A stretch of 35,788 nt of DNA, taken from Bacteroidota bacterium. Its GTDB lineage: Bacteria > Bacteroidota > Bacteroidia > Bacteroidales > GCA-2711565. A model generated the notes under the pieces. The model was not told the origin of the DNA, did no database searches, and saw only the letters and a program-made list of their open reading frames with translations. This document shows positions 1 to 7,884 of the stretch, piece after piece; the first letter of the stretch is position 1; each line of letters starts with the position of its first letter. A program made the translations under genes and the position numbers. The stretch spans positions 1 to 35,788 of the forward strand of contig PARP01000018.1 in NCBI GenBank assembly GCA_002711565.1, read 5' to 3'.

Positions 1-18
1 AACTAAAAGGTTGTCGCG

Positions 19-570
19 TTAACCCACGTTTCTGTTAAGCATTTTATCAGATCCTACTTTAAAAATATGACTTTTAATACTACCCCTAAATTTTTTACCA
101 AACATATCTTTCATGTAATCTAAGAATCCTGATTCATTAAAAATGTGTTGAGCACCTTTATGCTTTGGTGAGTTCCCCCAGATTTTAATTCTCTTACCTC
201 TAAATTGCTTTAATTCATTGATTTTAGCTAATAAGAAACTAATTGCACCCTGATCAATCCATACAACACCAGATAAATCAATTTCGACTATAATGTATCC
301 ACGCGTGTTTATCTTTTTTACTTTATCAAGCCTTCTTATTAATTTTATACAAGATTCTGGTTGGTCAAACAATGTAAATGAGGCCTCTGCCACGATACTG
401 ATATTTTCAACTTTACTTGTGTAAGGATTTCTATTAACACGTATTGATTTGGGTTGTGTCCGTGTATATTTTAAAACATTCTGTCCCTTTTTCCATCTTT
501 TACGCTTTCGCAGCCTCTTTAATCGCTTTCCTTCACGATTCTTAAGTATGTTTAACTTTTCGTAGTTCAT
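19..570 (-). CDS. STAS-domain protein with basic N-terminus
   Basis: 183 residues. The first ~45 residues are extremely rich in Lys and Arg (runs such as KRLKRLRKRKRWKK). Residues ~50-150 look like a STAS fold: a beta strand (ISIVAEASFTLF), a strand with IIVEIDLSGVVWIDQGA, a helix (ISFLLAKINELKQ), then IKIWGNSP. In anti-sigma-factor antagonists the phosphorylated Ser/Thr follows the DLSG-type strand; here the equivalent position reads VWIDQGA, with no obvious Ser, so phospho-regulation is uncertain. No signal peptide or membrane segment is seen, and the basic head could bind nucleic acid or membrane (inference). The gene ends 18 bases from the window edge, so a downstream partner such as an HATPase cannot be checked. 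The STAS call is by fold pattern only. Confidence 0.6.
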   Translation of the reverse strand: MNYEKLNILKNREGKRLKRLRKRKRWKKGQNVLKYTRTQPKSIRVNRNPYTSKVENISIVAEASFTLFDQPESCIKLIRRLDKVKKINTRGYIIVEIDLSGVVWIDQGAISFLLAKINELKQFRGKRIKIWGNSPKHKGAQHIFNESGFLDYMKDMFGKKFRGSIKSHIFKVGSDKMLNRNVG

Positions 571-735
571 TTATCTTTTGACCTAAAAGATTTCAAAATA
601 ATGTCAATTTAAGGGGAGTAATTCAAAAAATAAAATTAATAAAAAGAAACTGTAAGTTAAATGCTGAATATCAACAAATCTTATATTGAATATAATATCC
701 GGCAAAACAATACTGCACATTTAAACAAAAAGCAT

Positions 736-772
736 AAAAAAAAGGACGACATCCTCTCGAGGATGTCGTCCT
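736..772 (-). terminator. Rho-independent terminator of glnS
   Basis: A perfect 12-bp stem (743-754 with 761-772, arm AGGACGACATCC) encloses a 6-base loop. On the minus strand it is followed by a run of eight T (736-743 as A on the plus strand). It lies about 20 bases beyond the glnS stop codon. Confidence 0.92.
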
Positions 773-794
773 GTATCTCATTTCAAATTTTTAA

Positions 795-2495
795 CTACTT
801 ATTCATTTTCTTAGCCCAGGAATCTCTCAATGGAACTGTTCTGTTAAACACAAGTTTCTCAGCAGTTGAATCTTTATCAACACAGAAATAACCGGTACGC
901 TCAAACTGAACTTTATCTTCGGCTTTTGCATTTACCATATAAGGCTCAACATAACCTTTAACAACAGATAAAGAATCTGGATTCATATTGGATTTGAAAT
1001 CTTTTCCTTCTTCAGCTACGTCAGGATTTTCAGTTAAGAATAAACGATCATATAGTCTTACATCAGCTTCTAAAGCATGATCAATAGAAACCCAATGGAT
1101 CGTGCCTTTTACTTTACGAGTTGAAGTTCCTGTGCCACTCTTTGTATCTATATCATAGGTACAATGAAGTTCTGTAATATTACCATCTTCATCTTTAATA
1201 ACATCATTACATTTGATGAAGTAAGCATATTTAAGTCTAACTTCTCTATTAGGCGCTAAACGGAAGAATTTCTTAGGAGCATCTTCCATGAAATCACTTC
1301 TTTCGATATATAACTCTCTACCAAAAGGAATGATGCGTGAACCAGCACTTTCATCTTCCGGATTATTGATCGCATGAAGCTCTTCATATTGATCTTCCGG
1401 ATAATTCGTGATCACAACTTTCAATGGATCAAGAACCGCCATCACGCGATTTGCTTTCTTATTCAGGTCCTCACGAACTGCATGTTCCAATAAAGCAACA
1501 TCAATTACATTATCACGTTTTGCAACACCAATTCTATCAGCAAAATTTCGAATAGATTCAGGTGTATAACCTCTTCTTCTGAAACCGGAAATAGTAGGCA
1601 TACGCGGATCATCCCAACCATTCACATGACCTGCTTCAACCAATTGTAAAAGCTTACGTTTACTCATCACTGTATAGGTGATATTCAGGCGTGCAAATTC
1701 TGTCTGTACAGGTCTGTATTCAGTATCAATGATCTGATCCAAATACCAATCGTATAGTGGTCTGTGAACTTCAAATTCTAAGGTACAAATAGAGTTTGTT
1801 ATTCTTTCGATATAATCTGATTGTCCGTGTGCAAAGTCATACATCGGATAAATACACCAATCATCTCCTGTTCTGTGGTGATGTGCATGTTTGATACGAT
1901 ACATCGCCGGATCGCGTAATTGCATATTCGGAGAAGCCATATCAACTTTTGCTCTAAGAACTCTTGCACCATCTTCGAACTCACCTGCTTTCATTCTTGC
2001 GAAAAGATCTAAGTTCTCTTCAATCGAACGATTTCTGTAAGGACTTTCATCACCAGGTTTAGAAGGCGTACCTCTTTGAGCACTGATCTCTTCTGCACTT
2101 TGATCATCAACATAGGCTTTCCCCTCTTTAATGAGTTTAACAGCCCAATCGTATAATTGATCAAAATAATCAGAAGCATAATATAAACGATCTCCCCAAT
2201 CGAAACCAAGCCATTTGATATCTTCCTGAATTGAATCAACGTATTCTACATCTTCTTTCACCGGATTGGTATCATCGAAGCGTAAATTACACAAACCATT
2301 GTATTTCTGGGCTAATCCGAAGTTCAGACAAATTGATTTAGCATGCCCAATATGCAAATAGCCATTAGGTTCCGGTGGGAAACGGGTATGAACTCTACCA
2401 TCATGTTTTCCCTCTGAGATCTCTTTCTCAATGATCTGTTCGATAAAATTCAAAGAAGGCTTTTTAGTTTCTTCTTTTTCGGAATGATTCGTCAT
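795..2495 (-). CDS. glnS: Glutaminyl-tRNA synthetase
   Basis: 566 residues, the usual size for bacterial GlnRS. It charges tRNA-Gln with glutamine in the cytoplasm. The class I HIGH motif is at residues 48-51 in the context [15 protein letters not shown], typical of GlnRS/GluRS. The KMSKS-equivalent is VMSKRKL near residue 280. The PPEPNG start and the long beta-barrel C-terminal anticodon-binding region (from about residue 340) fit GlnRS rather than GluRS. The gene stands alone, with its own terminator downstream and a TAATTTTG promoter box 20 bases upstream. Presence of GlnRS means Gln-tRNA need not be made by the GatCAB route in this organism (inference). Confidence 0.97.
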   Translation of the reverse strand: MTNHSEKEETKKPSLNFIEQIIEKEISEGKHDGRVHTRFPPEPNGYLHIGHAKSICLNFGLAQKYNGLCNLRFDDTNPVKEDVEYVDSIQEDIKWLGFDWGDRLYYASDYFDQLYDWAVKLIKEGKAYVDDQSAEEISAQRGTPSKPGDESPYRNRSIEENLDLFARMKAGEFEDGARVLRAKVDMASPNMQLRDPAMYRIKHAHHHRTGDDWCIYPMYDFAHGQSDYIERITNSICTLEFEVHRPLYDWYLDQIIDTEYRPVQTEFARLNITYTVMSKRKLLQLVEAGHVNGWDDPRMPTISGFRRRGYTPESIRNFADRIGVAKRDNVIDVALLEHAVREDLNKKANRVMAVLDPLKVVITNYPEDQYEELHAINNPEDESAGSRIIPFGRELYIERSDFMEDAPKKFFRLAPNREVRLKYAYFIKCNDVIKDEDGNITELHCTYDIDTKSGTGTSTRKVKGTIHWVSIDHALEADVRLYDRLFLTENPDVAEEGKDFKSNMNPDSLSVVKGYVEPYMVNAKAEDKVQFERTGYFCVDKDSTAEKLVFNRTVPLRDSWAKKMNK

Positions 2496-2515
2496 AGTGT
2501 ATTCTTTAAAGCACG

Positions 2516-2547
2516 CAAAATTAGTACTTAATTCAATTCTATGCCAA
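2516..2547 (-). promoter_or_regulatory. Bacteroidota-type promoter of glnS
   Basis: On the minus strand TTG (2545-2547), a 21-base spacer, then TAATTTTG (2516-2523), matching the TAnnTTTG -7 consensus of Bacteroidota. It lies 20 bases upstream of the glnS start codon. Confidence 0.6.
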
Positions 2548-2581
2548 TTTTGGGAATAGAAGTTAGTTGATTGTGAGTTAA

Positions 2582-2740
2582 ATTGATGAATTGCTAAATT
2601 GTTAAACTGTTAAATTGTTGAATTGTCAAATTGTTGAATTGTCAAATTGTTGAATTGTCAAATTGTTAAACTGTTAAATTGCCCAACTGGAATTTATATT
2701 CTAACAATTTAGCAATATAGCAGTTTAGCAATCTAGCAGT
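2582..2740. repeat. 8-bp periodic ATTGnnnn array with inverted right arm
   Basis: From 2582 to about 2693 the tetramer ATTG (sometimes ACTG) recurs every 8 bases, with alternating units such as ATTGTTGA, ATTGTCAA and ATTGTTAA. From 2701 to 2740 the reverse-complement form (CTAACAAT, TTAGCAAT, ATAGCAGT) runs with the same period, so the two arms could fold into an imperfect hairpin. It fills the spacer between glnS and the fructosamine-kinase-family gene. No coding potential is seen. Confidence 0.85.
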
Positions 2741-2748
2741 AAAAACGA

Positions 2749-3627
2749 TTAAAACCTCCTCAAGATCGAACTTATCTGATGAAGATAGCTAGAACCAAAT
2801 AAATTTAAATGAACAAGAAGCGGATACAAATTACAAATATCCATTCTGGATTCCCAGCCTTTTTCTAATGGATAAGTCTCATTATAGAATTTATAAAAAC
2901 CCGAAGAAAATCCTCCGAAAAGACGAGTCATCGCTAAATCCATTTCTCTGTGGCCGTAATAAACTGCAGGATCGATGAGCACAGGATCTCCAACATTATC
3001 TACCATATAATTTCCACTCCATAGATCGCCATGTAACAAGGAAGCGGACTCTTCTGGGAAGATTTCATTCAAGACCTTAAAAAGTCGTTCAAAAGCGCTT
3101 AAAACAGTATTGTCGACCAAGTTTGAATCTTTGGCTAACTTGATCTGTCTGAGAAGCCGTTCTTCAATAAAAAACGAAAGCCAATCATCTTTAAAATCAT
3201 TAAATTGTTTTAGAGAGCCGATATAATTTGAATCATCCAATCCAAATTGATCAGAAGTGTTCATGTGAAGCTTTGCAAGACCACTTCCTAACTTAAACCA
3301 AAAATCACTTTGAGGACGACTCGATTCTAAATATTCCAGAATTAGAAAGGATTTATCCAGATGCTCTCCTTCGAGGATAACCTGAGGGGTTCGGATGCAA
3401 TTTGCCTGTGCCAGAAGCCTGAGTCCTGAAGCCTCCTTAATAAACATTTCCGGATAACGACTAGCACTATTCATCTTCACAAAAAGGGGATAATAATTAG
3501 TTTCAAGCTTATAGGCGGCATTAATATCTCCACCACCAACCGCTCTAAATGAAAAAATCCTGACCTCTTCCTTTAGGGATGAAGTCAGGATCTCTTCGAA
3601 ATATCTAAGGGTATTATCAGTGATCAT
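2749..3627 (-). CDS. Fructosamine/ketosamine-3-kinase family protein
   Basis: 292 residues, typical of the FN3K-related family with an aminoglycoside-phosphotransferase-like fold. Key motifs are the catalytic loop HGDLWSGNYMVD and the metal-binding LIDPAVYYGHREMDLAM. The N-terminal lobe has VGGGDINAAYKLE and a lysine-bearing strand FVKMNS. Family members phosphorylate sugar adducts on protein amines (ketosamines, ribulosamines), which then break down, a deglycation repair role; the bacterial substrate is unproven. The gene starts 23 bases beyond the stop of the small membrane protein, on the same strand as the ECF sigma gene, so co-transcription is possible. Confidence 0.9.
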   Translation of the reverse strand: MITDNTLRYFEEILTSSLKEEVRIFSFRAVGGGDINAAYKLETNYYPLFVKMNSASRYPEMFIKEASGLRLLAQANCIRTPQVILEGEHLDKSFLILEYLESSRPQSDFWFKLGSGLAKLHMNTSDQFGLDDSNYIGSLKQFNDFKDDWLSFFIEERLLRQIKLAKDSNLVDNTVLSAFERLFKVLNEIFPEESASLLHGDLWSGNYMVDNVGDPVLIDPAVYYGHREMDLAMTRLFGGFSSGFYKFYNETYPLEKGWESRMDICNLYPLLVHLNLFGSSYLHQISSILRRF

Positions 3628-3650
3628 CTAACAAACATACAATCTTTTGT

Positions 3651-4082
3651 TTAGAATATAAATAAATGAGTTGTTAGAGGTCTTTTCAGCATTCTGTCTA
3701 AACCGATCAATGACACAATTGCAATTGTTGCAATAACCAAGATCGATGGAATTTGAATTGATGTAAATACACCTTTTACACTTTTTACAATATCAGCTAA
3801 GAAGGTAATTTGGAAGTTTTCGAGCTTAATTTCACCAAATAAACTTCCGAATGAAGGCAGTTGCATTCCGAAAATGATATAGCCTGCAGCTATGAATGCG
3901 ATACCGATCAATGCAAGGTATTTATAGCCAATAATTGGCTGAAATCTTTCTTGTTCTTTAACGGCTTCCTTTTCGATCATTTGCATGACGTTTGCCGTAA
4001 AGCTTGACGATGGTTGATCAAGGTTCTCTTGCTCAAACATGCTTTCGAAGAAAGCGTCGTCTAATTGTTTGTTAGTTCCCAT
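3651..4082 (-). CDS. Small membrane protein, putative anti-sigma partner
   Basis: 143 residues. A soluble N-terminal half (~75 residues, acidic, containing DDAFFESMFEQENLD) is followed by two hydrophobic segments: about residues 53-72 (YLALIGIAFIAAGYIIFG) and 112-128 (ILVIATIAIVSLIGLD). It starts 12 bases after the ECF sigma gene, which suggests it is the cognate anti-sigma or a sigma-controlled membrane factor. No HxxxCxxC zinc anti-sigma motif is visible, so this rests on gene order and topology. The family is not recognised. Confidence 0.6.
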   Translation of the reverse strand: MGTNKQLDDAFFESMFEQENLDQPSSSFTANVMQMIEKEAVKEQERFQPIIGYKYLALIGIAFIAAGYIIFGMQLPSFGSLFGEIKLENFQITFLADIVKSVKGVFTSIQIPSILVIATIAIVSLIGLDRMLKRPLTTHLFIF

Positions 4083-4094
4083 AATTTTCCCTTT

Positions 4095-4670
4095 CTATGT
4101 AAACTCACCGATCCTATGCTTACGCATCGCATCAATGGGTTGATATACTTTTTTCCTGATCCTGTGAAGTTTCACTTTTACGTTACTTGCCGATAATCCG
4201 GTTACCATGCTGATTTCTTCAATTGATTGTTCCTTCAAGTAAAACATGGTCAATAACATACTATCCTCTTCAGGGATCTTCTTCAATGCCGCGTCAAAGT
4301 ATTTCTTTTTATCCTCATAACCGAAGTCTTCACTATGCTCAAAAAGCTCTCCATCAGAATGATTATCTAAAATATGATCATCAATTGCTGATACTTCCAT
4401 TTGCTTCTTTCTGGTTTTTGAAATTGCAGTATTATAGGCAATTCTGTACATCCAGGTTGAGAATTTGGATTCCCTTTTAAACTTTGACAGGGATTGGAAT
4501 GATTTCAAAAAAACGTCTTGTGCAATCTCTTCTGCATCCTCTCTGTTTCGCAGAATTCGGTTGACTATCGTGAAGACCATGTCTTTGTGTCGGTTCACAA
4601 GAACCTCAAAAGCTTTATAGTCTCCTGCGAGTACTTTATCAATATAAAATAAGTCTTCCTGTTGCATCAT
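4095..4670 (-). CDS. ECF-type RNA polymerase sigma-70 factor
   Basis: 191 residues. Region 2 is clear: DMVFTIVNRILRNREDAEEIAQDVF, then KFSTWMYRIAYNTAISKTRKK (residues ~30-90). Region 4 is clear near residues 130-180: ALKKIPEEDSMLLTMFYL, then IEEISMVTGLSASNVKVKLHRIRKK, the helix-turn-helix that reads the -35 element. There is no region 1 or 3, so it belongs to group 4 (ECF). The start has two adjacent Met codons. It is the first gene of a probable sigma / membrane protein / kinase operon. Its upstream GTAACC-N16-GTC element matches one in front of the divergent DUF6249-like gene, suggesting autoregulation and one visible target. Confidence 0.95.
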   Translation of the reverse strand: MMQQEDLFYIDKVLAGDYKAFEVLVNRHKDMVFTIVNRILRNREDAEEIAQDVFLKSFQSLSKFKRESKFSTWMYRIAYNTAISKTRKKQMEVSAIDDHILDNHSDGELFEHSEDFGYEDKKKYFDAALKKIPEEDSMLLTMFYLKEQSIEEISMVTGLSASNVKVKLHRIRKKVYQPIDAMRKHRIGEFT

Positions 4671-4680
4671 CTATCGATTA

Positions 4681-4705
4681 GACCCGAAAATACTGAAAAG
4701 GTTAC
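4681..4705 (-). promoter_or_regulatory. Candidate ECF promoter of the sigma gene (GTAACC-N16-GTC)
   Basis: On the minus strand GTAACC (4700-4705), 16 bases, then GTC (4681-4683), followed by TAATCGATAG and the sigma ATG. The same two blocks with the same spacing precede the gene at 5350. The layout fits ECF promoters (AAC-containing -35, GTC-containing -10). The implied 5' leader would be very short. Confidence 0.55.
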
Positions 4706-4790
4706 ACTACTTATAAGATAAAATCGTGCGAATTTACCCTTTTGATCTTAAAGGTATATTAAATAGGTACTGAAAACAATTTGAAATTTC

Positions 4791-4830
4791 ATTGTTTAAT
4801 TGCTCAATTGTTTCATTGTTAGCTACGCCT
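4791..4830 (-). repeat. 8-bp periodic micro-array, minus-oriented copy
   Basis: ATTG occurs at 4791, 4799, 4807 and 4815, exactly 8 bases apart, and ends in GTTAGCTACGCCTAAC. Read on the minus strand it becomes GCGTAGCTAACAAT followed by nnnnCAAT units, the same design as the plus-strand copies at 4954-4997 and 5177-5221. It lies in the 679-base gene-free stretch 4671-5349, which otherwise holds the two sibling repeats and the two candidate ECF promoters. I saw no gene there. Confidence 0.75.
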
Positions 4831-4921
4831 AACTGTATACTTAAGACATAACAATCAAACAAATGATCAATTATGACTACAACAACATAATATAAACCTT
4901 AATATGCTAGAACTGTTTTAT

Positions 4922-4997
4922 TATTCAATTGTTGATTTATTGTAATACAGATTCAGATACGCGAAGCAACAATGGAACAATGAAGCAATAGAACAGT
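4922..4997 (+). repeat. Repeat copy with CAGATACGCGAAGC core and CAAT array
   Basis: Begins TATTCAATTGTTGATT, then the core CAGATACGCGAAGC (4954-4967), then CAAT at 4970, 4978 and 4986 and CAGT at 4994, all at 8-base period. The same core and flanks recur at 5143-5225. Confidence 0.75.
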
Positions 4998-5142
4998 CCA
5001 GAACTATCAGTACTAATAATTTAACTATCTATAATGCTAAATAAAGTTTTTGTAACCTGAATAAAAATGTTTGCAAGTGTCCAGGTGTGCAGGTCGATCT
5101 GAGATCAAGGGCTTATGAGTTCATCTGTTCAAGTATATTTAA

Positions 5143-5225
5143 TATTCAACTGTTGATTCCTTAATAATTTATGCTACAGATACGCGAAGCTAACAATACA
5201 ACAATATAACAATGTAGCAATACAA
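5143..5225 (+). repeat. Second repeat copy with CAGATACGCGAAGC core and CAAT array
   Basis: Begins TATTCAACTGTTGATT, contains the identical 14-base core CAGATACGCGAAGC (5177-5190), then CAAT at 5194, 5202, 5210 and 5218, exactly 8 bases apart. It is a direct repeat of 4922-4997. Confidence 0.8.
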
Positions 5226-5279
5226 CTTCATAATTTCATACCCCTAGGCTTTGTGTTTTGTCATCTAAATTAAAAATCT

Positions 5280-5304
5280 GTAACCTGTAAAATAACTCTG
5301 CGTC
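5280..5304 (+). promoter_or_regulatory. Candidate ECF promoter of the DUF6249-like gene (GTAACC-N16-GTC)
   Basis: GTAACC (5280-5285), 16 bases, then GTC (5302-5304) within CTGCGTCATA. Motif and spacing match the element before the divergent ECF sigma gene. The gene starts 45 bases downstream. Confidence 0.6.
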
Positions 5305-5349
5305 ATAGTAGTAGAAAACGCGATGTTAAACTTATAAAAACTTAATGTT

Positions 5350-5685
5350 ATGGAACTAGAACCAATTTTGATACTCTCGATTATTTTCGGCTTTGTTTAC
5401 GCCATAATCTACTTAGGAGTAAGAAGAAAAGAAAGAATGGCCCTACTTGAAAAAGGGGTAGACGCCAGCTATTTTGTAGGAAAAACTAAACCTGTTTCAG
5501 GTACACTTAAATTTGGAATGTTGTTCGTAGGAATTGCGATCGGGATCCTTTTAGGAAACATTCTTGAAGTAAGTACAAGATTACAAGAAGAAGTTGCTTA
5601 TTTCTCAATGGTATTCTTGTTCGGAGGATTAGGATTAATCATTAATTACTTCGTAGAAAAGAAACACTTTGATGAGAATAAATAA
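5350..5685 (+). CDS. DUF6249-like small membrane protein
   Basis: 111 residues. Three hydrophobic segments: about residues 5-22 (PILILSIIFGFVYAIIYL), 56-72 (FGMLFVGIAIGILLGNI) and 84-101 (FSMVFLFGGLGLIINYF). After the first segment comes RRKERMALLEKGVDASYF, the signature I associate with the DUF6249 family of Bacteroidota. The function is unknown. It sits opposite the ECF sigma gene, shares that gene's upstream element and has its own terminator, so it may be a member of that sigma factor's regulon (inference). Confidence 0.7.
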   Translation: MELEPILILSIIFGFVYAIIYLGVRRKERMALLEKGVDASYFVGKTKPVSGTLKFGMLFVGIAIGILLGNILEVSTRLQEEVAYFSMVFLFGGLGLIINYFVEKKHFDENK

Positions 5686-5704
5686 TTAATTCCAAATCAA
5701 GATC

Positions 5705-5728
5705 AGGAGGCTTCGGCCTCCTTTTTTT
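5705..5728 (+). terminator. Rho-independent terminator of the DUF6249-like gene
   Basis: AGGAGG (5705-5710), loop CTTCGG, CCTCCT (5717-5722), then seven T. The T tract overlaps the stop codon region of the convergent thpR gene. Confidence 0.9.
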
Positions 5729-6299
5729 ATGTCTTTTTCAAAGGAAATCTTTCAACAATATTATAAACAGCACCACTTCTTTCCAAAATGCTTTCGAATA
5801 ATATGATCTCTTCAACTTTTAAATCTTGAATGAACTCATCCTTATATTCTGAAATAATATCGAAGAACAGTTCTTTATCTTTCAGCTGCTTTATTCTAGT
5901 TACAGTAAGATGAGGCACAAAATTTTGCCTGTCCCTTTTAAGCCCAATAGATTCAAATCCTTTATTAATCGATTCTTCCAACGCTTTTAGTCGTTCATCA
6001 TTTTTAAACCCAAACCACAATACTTTAGGTTGATAGCGACTTCCAAACACCCCAATATTTTGAATGCTTGTCTCAAACTCAAACGTTTCATGCATAGATT
6101 TTCTAATAGCCAGAATAATGTCCTGAATTAGATTAGAATTAGTTTCACCTAAAAAGCGAAGTGTCAAATGTAAATTCTCGATCTTAACCCATTTTAGGTT
6201 TTCATGCGATAATTCATTTTTGAGATCCGAAAATATATCTACAAAATTCTTTTTAGGCTTAATATGAATTGCCAGGAACAATCGTTTTGAATGACTCAT
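5727..6299 (-). CDS. thpR: RNA 2',3'-cyclic phosphodiesterase (2H phosphoesterase)
   Basis: 190 residues, the standard length for the ThpR/LigT group. Both catalytic HxTx motifs are present: HLTL at 44-47 (context NLHLTLRFLGE) and HLTV at 130-133 (context FVPHLTVTRIK), spaced as the family requires. It opens 2',3'-cyclic phosphates on RNA ends to 2'-phosphates; bacterial LigT can also join tRNA half-molecules through 2'-5' bonds. Cytoplasmic, with no signal peptide. The start is 5 bases downstream of the amidase stop on the same strand, so the two are probably co-transcribed, though no functional link is obvious. Confidence 0.93.
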   Translation of the reverse strand: MSHSKRLFLAIHIKPKKNFVDIFSDLKNELSHENLKWVKIENLHLTLRFLGETNSNLIQDIILAIRKSMHETFEFETSIQNIGVFGSRYQPKVLWFGFKNDERLKALEESINKGFESIGLKRDRQNFVPHLTVTRIKQLKDKELFFDIISEYKDEFIQDLKVEEIILFESILERSGAVYNIVERFPLKKT

Positions 6300-6304
6300 A
6301 ACAA

Positions 6305-7309
6305 CTATAGCTTATTTGTTTTGAAATCATGCAATATACCTTCAAACAACCAATTTGCAAGTGCCTGCCTGTTATCTGATTTTATGAATCTCAGCAAATC
6401 TCTTTGATTATTGATATTGCCTAACTCGATGAAAGTAGCTGTTGGGTACGTATTTGCCAAAACATATAGTTCACGAGTTGAAATTGTACCCTGATAGCCT
6501 CTCCCGGGTTGAAACTTTCTATACTTTGCATTGAAAGTATTTAGTAGATTTTGTGAGAACAGTTTCCCTGATTTACTTCTTTTATCATGATAAAAGAACA
6601 CATCAATATTCTCACGTTTTGATCTGGAATCTAGGTGTATAATAAGAACTCTTTGATATTTTGCATTTCTATTTTTTCGGTAAAGGTCATTTACTGCCTT
6701 CGTTCTTTGTTTGAGTCTTTTTAACTGGTTTATTGGTATTCTTTTATTAGGATGACACCTCTCATCTTTATCTGCAGGTAGATAACTTGCATCTCTGATC
6801 CCATCATTCTGATCCTTGGTGATCATGTGCACAGTAGCTCCATGTTGCATAAGATTTCTAGCAAGTCTGAGAGTAACGTCATAGGCATACTCATCCTCAC
6901 AAAGCTTTCTATTTCCATAGTTCCCCACAGCTCCGGGATCCGGACCGCCATGTCCTGCAACCAAATAAAAGATGGCTCCTTTTAATTGATCATCTTCAAT
7001 TTTTACATTTTGATACTTCTTCCCGAAAATTGGTAAAACTAAGGATTTAGCTTTGTTATCTGATGTTTTTGATATAGGAAGCTTATATTTTACACCAATA
7101 AAAAGGGCATTGTTCTTTCCTAGCTTTTGTTTATTCAGACCAATAAATTCCGCTTGATAAGTCTTAGGTGATAGTCCATGCCTAGTCTGTAAAGAAATGA
7201 TTCCATCTCCATTCTGAGCTGTAACAATCTTATGTTTCTCCTGAGCGATCAATTCATTAGTTGATAGCATCTGCATAAGAAGCATTAGAATTATCAAAGA
7301 AGTTCTCAT
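6305..7309 (-). CDS. Exported N-acetylmuramoyl-L-alanine amidase (Amidase_3)
   Basis: The ATG at 7307-7309 is preferred because it directly begins a signal peptide (MRTSLIILMLLMQMLSTNELIAQ). An in-frame ATG 69 bases upstream would put 23 polar residues before it. After the signal comes a LysM-like region (IVTAQNGDGIISLQTRHGLSP) that may bind peptidoglycan. The catalytic domain has the zinc-binding GHGGPDPGA, an acidic LCEDEYAYDVTLRLAR (second ligand Glu), IIHLDSRS (His ligand) and FIELGNINNQRD (catalytic Glu). It cleaves the lactyl-Ala bond of peptidoglycan in the periplasm. It precedes thpR with a 5-base gap. About 334 residues. Confidence 0.88.
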   Translation of the reverse strand: MRTSLIILMLLMQMLSTNELIAQEKHKIVTAQNGDGIISLQTRHGLSPKTYQAEFIGLNKQKLGKNNALFIGVKYKLPISKTSDNKAKSLVLPIFGKKYQNVKIEDDQLKGAIFYLVAGHGGPDPGAVGNYGNRKLCEDEYAYDVTLRLARNLMQHGATVHMITKDQNDGIRDASYLPADKDERCHPNKRIPINQLKRLKQRTKAVNDLYRKNRNAKYQRVLIIHLDSRSKRENIDVFFYHDKRSKSGKLFSQNLLNTFNAKYRKFQPGRGYQGTISTRELYVLANTYPTATFIELGNINNQRDLLRFIKSDNRQALANWLFEGILHDFKTNKL

Positions 7310-7515
7310 ATTCAATTTCAAAAGCTTTTTATTTCCTAAATAAGGATTAAAGGTAAGACCAATAAACACAGAGAGCATAGAATTAGGATAGATCTATTCA
7401 CATTAAATTGTTGAAACTAATTTTTTGATTTAAAAGCAAATAAAGAACTATCTAGGCTTTAGGCCTTCGTATAAGTTATTTCAAATGGGATTTTTTATAT
7501 ATTTGGTCATTCTTT

Positions 7516-7572
7516 GGGGCATTAGCTTCCCGATTTCCCTAAGGTCATCGGGACAGGCAACTTCGCTAATGC
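7516..7572. repeat. Nested palindromic repeat upstream of tRNA-Ala
   Basis: Outer arms GCATTAGC (7519-7526) and GCTAATGC (7565-7572) enclose inner arms TCCCGAT (7528-7534) and ATCGGGA (7547-7553). The 12 bases GGGGCATTAGCT at 7516-7527 equal the first 12 bases of the tRNA-Ala gene 91 bases downstream. The segment CATTAGCwTCCCGA recurs on the minus strand near 24025-24038, indicating a dispersed repeat. Confidence 0.6.
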
Positions 7573-7606
7573 TTATTGTAAAGGACTAAAAAATACAAAT
7601 AATAAA

Positions 7607-7680
7607 GGGGCATTAGCTCAGTTGGCTAGAGCGTTTGACTGGCAGTCAAAAGGTCAGCGGTTCGACTCCGCTATGCTCCA
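7607..7680 (+). tRNA. tRNA-Ala (anticodon GGC)
   Basis: 74 bases. Acceptor arms GGGGCAT and ATGCTCC pair with one G-T wobble. The anticodon stem is TTTGA/TCAAA with loop CTGGCAG, giving anticodon GGC. The T arm contains GGTTCGACTCC. The discriminator base is A and CCA is not encoded. Confidence 0.95.
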
Positions 7681-7852
7681 CAAGCAATAGAGTAAGAATT
7701 ATTGCTATCTCTACACGATGAACCGGGAATTAGAGGGCTCCCACCAACTACATTTTGCTTTGAAATACTTAAATACGAATTGGTTAATTAGATTTTAGCC
7801 ATATATCGTATTATCTTTACGTACAATTGAAAAAAAATGAATCAAATTAATA

Positions 7853-7873
7853 GGGGGCAATGCCCCCATTTTT
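7853..7873 (+). terminator. GC-rich hairpin directly before the M6 protease start
   Basis: GGGGGC AAT GCCCCC followed by ATTTTT. It may terminate tRNA-Ala transcription, but it ends only 11 bases before the ATG at 7885, so it would also sit in the protease mRNA leader if that promoter is the TATCTTTA-like box near 7811. Terminator versus translation-control hairpin is undecided. Confidence 0.55.
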
Positions 7874-7884
7874 AACCTGCGCAT

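Noticed and set aside
661-891. Plus-strand open frame over the glnS terminator and 3' end
   Set aside because: It reads the terminator palindrome and antisense of glnS, and has no family-like sequence.
5049-5075. Third GTAACC as another ECF promoter
   Set aside because: No GTC lies 16 bases downstream and no gene starts nearby.
2582-5225. CRISPR arrays as an explanation for the periodic repeats
   Set aside because: The period is only 8 bases, with no 25-35-base repeats, no unique spacers and no cas genes.
6305-7378. Longer start for the amidase at 7378
   Set aside because: It would place 23 residues before a clean signal peptide, which then could not work as one.
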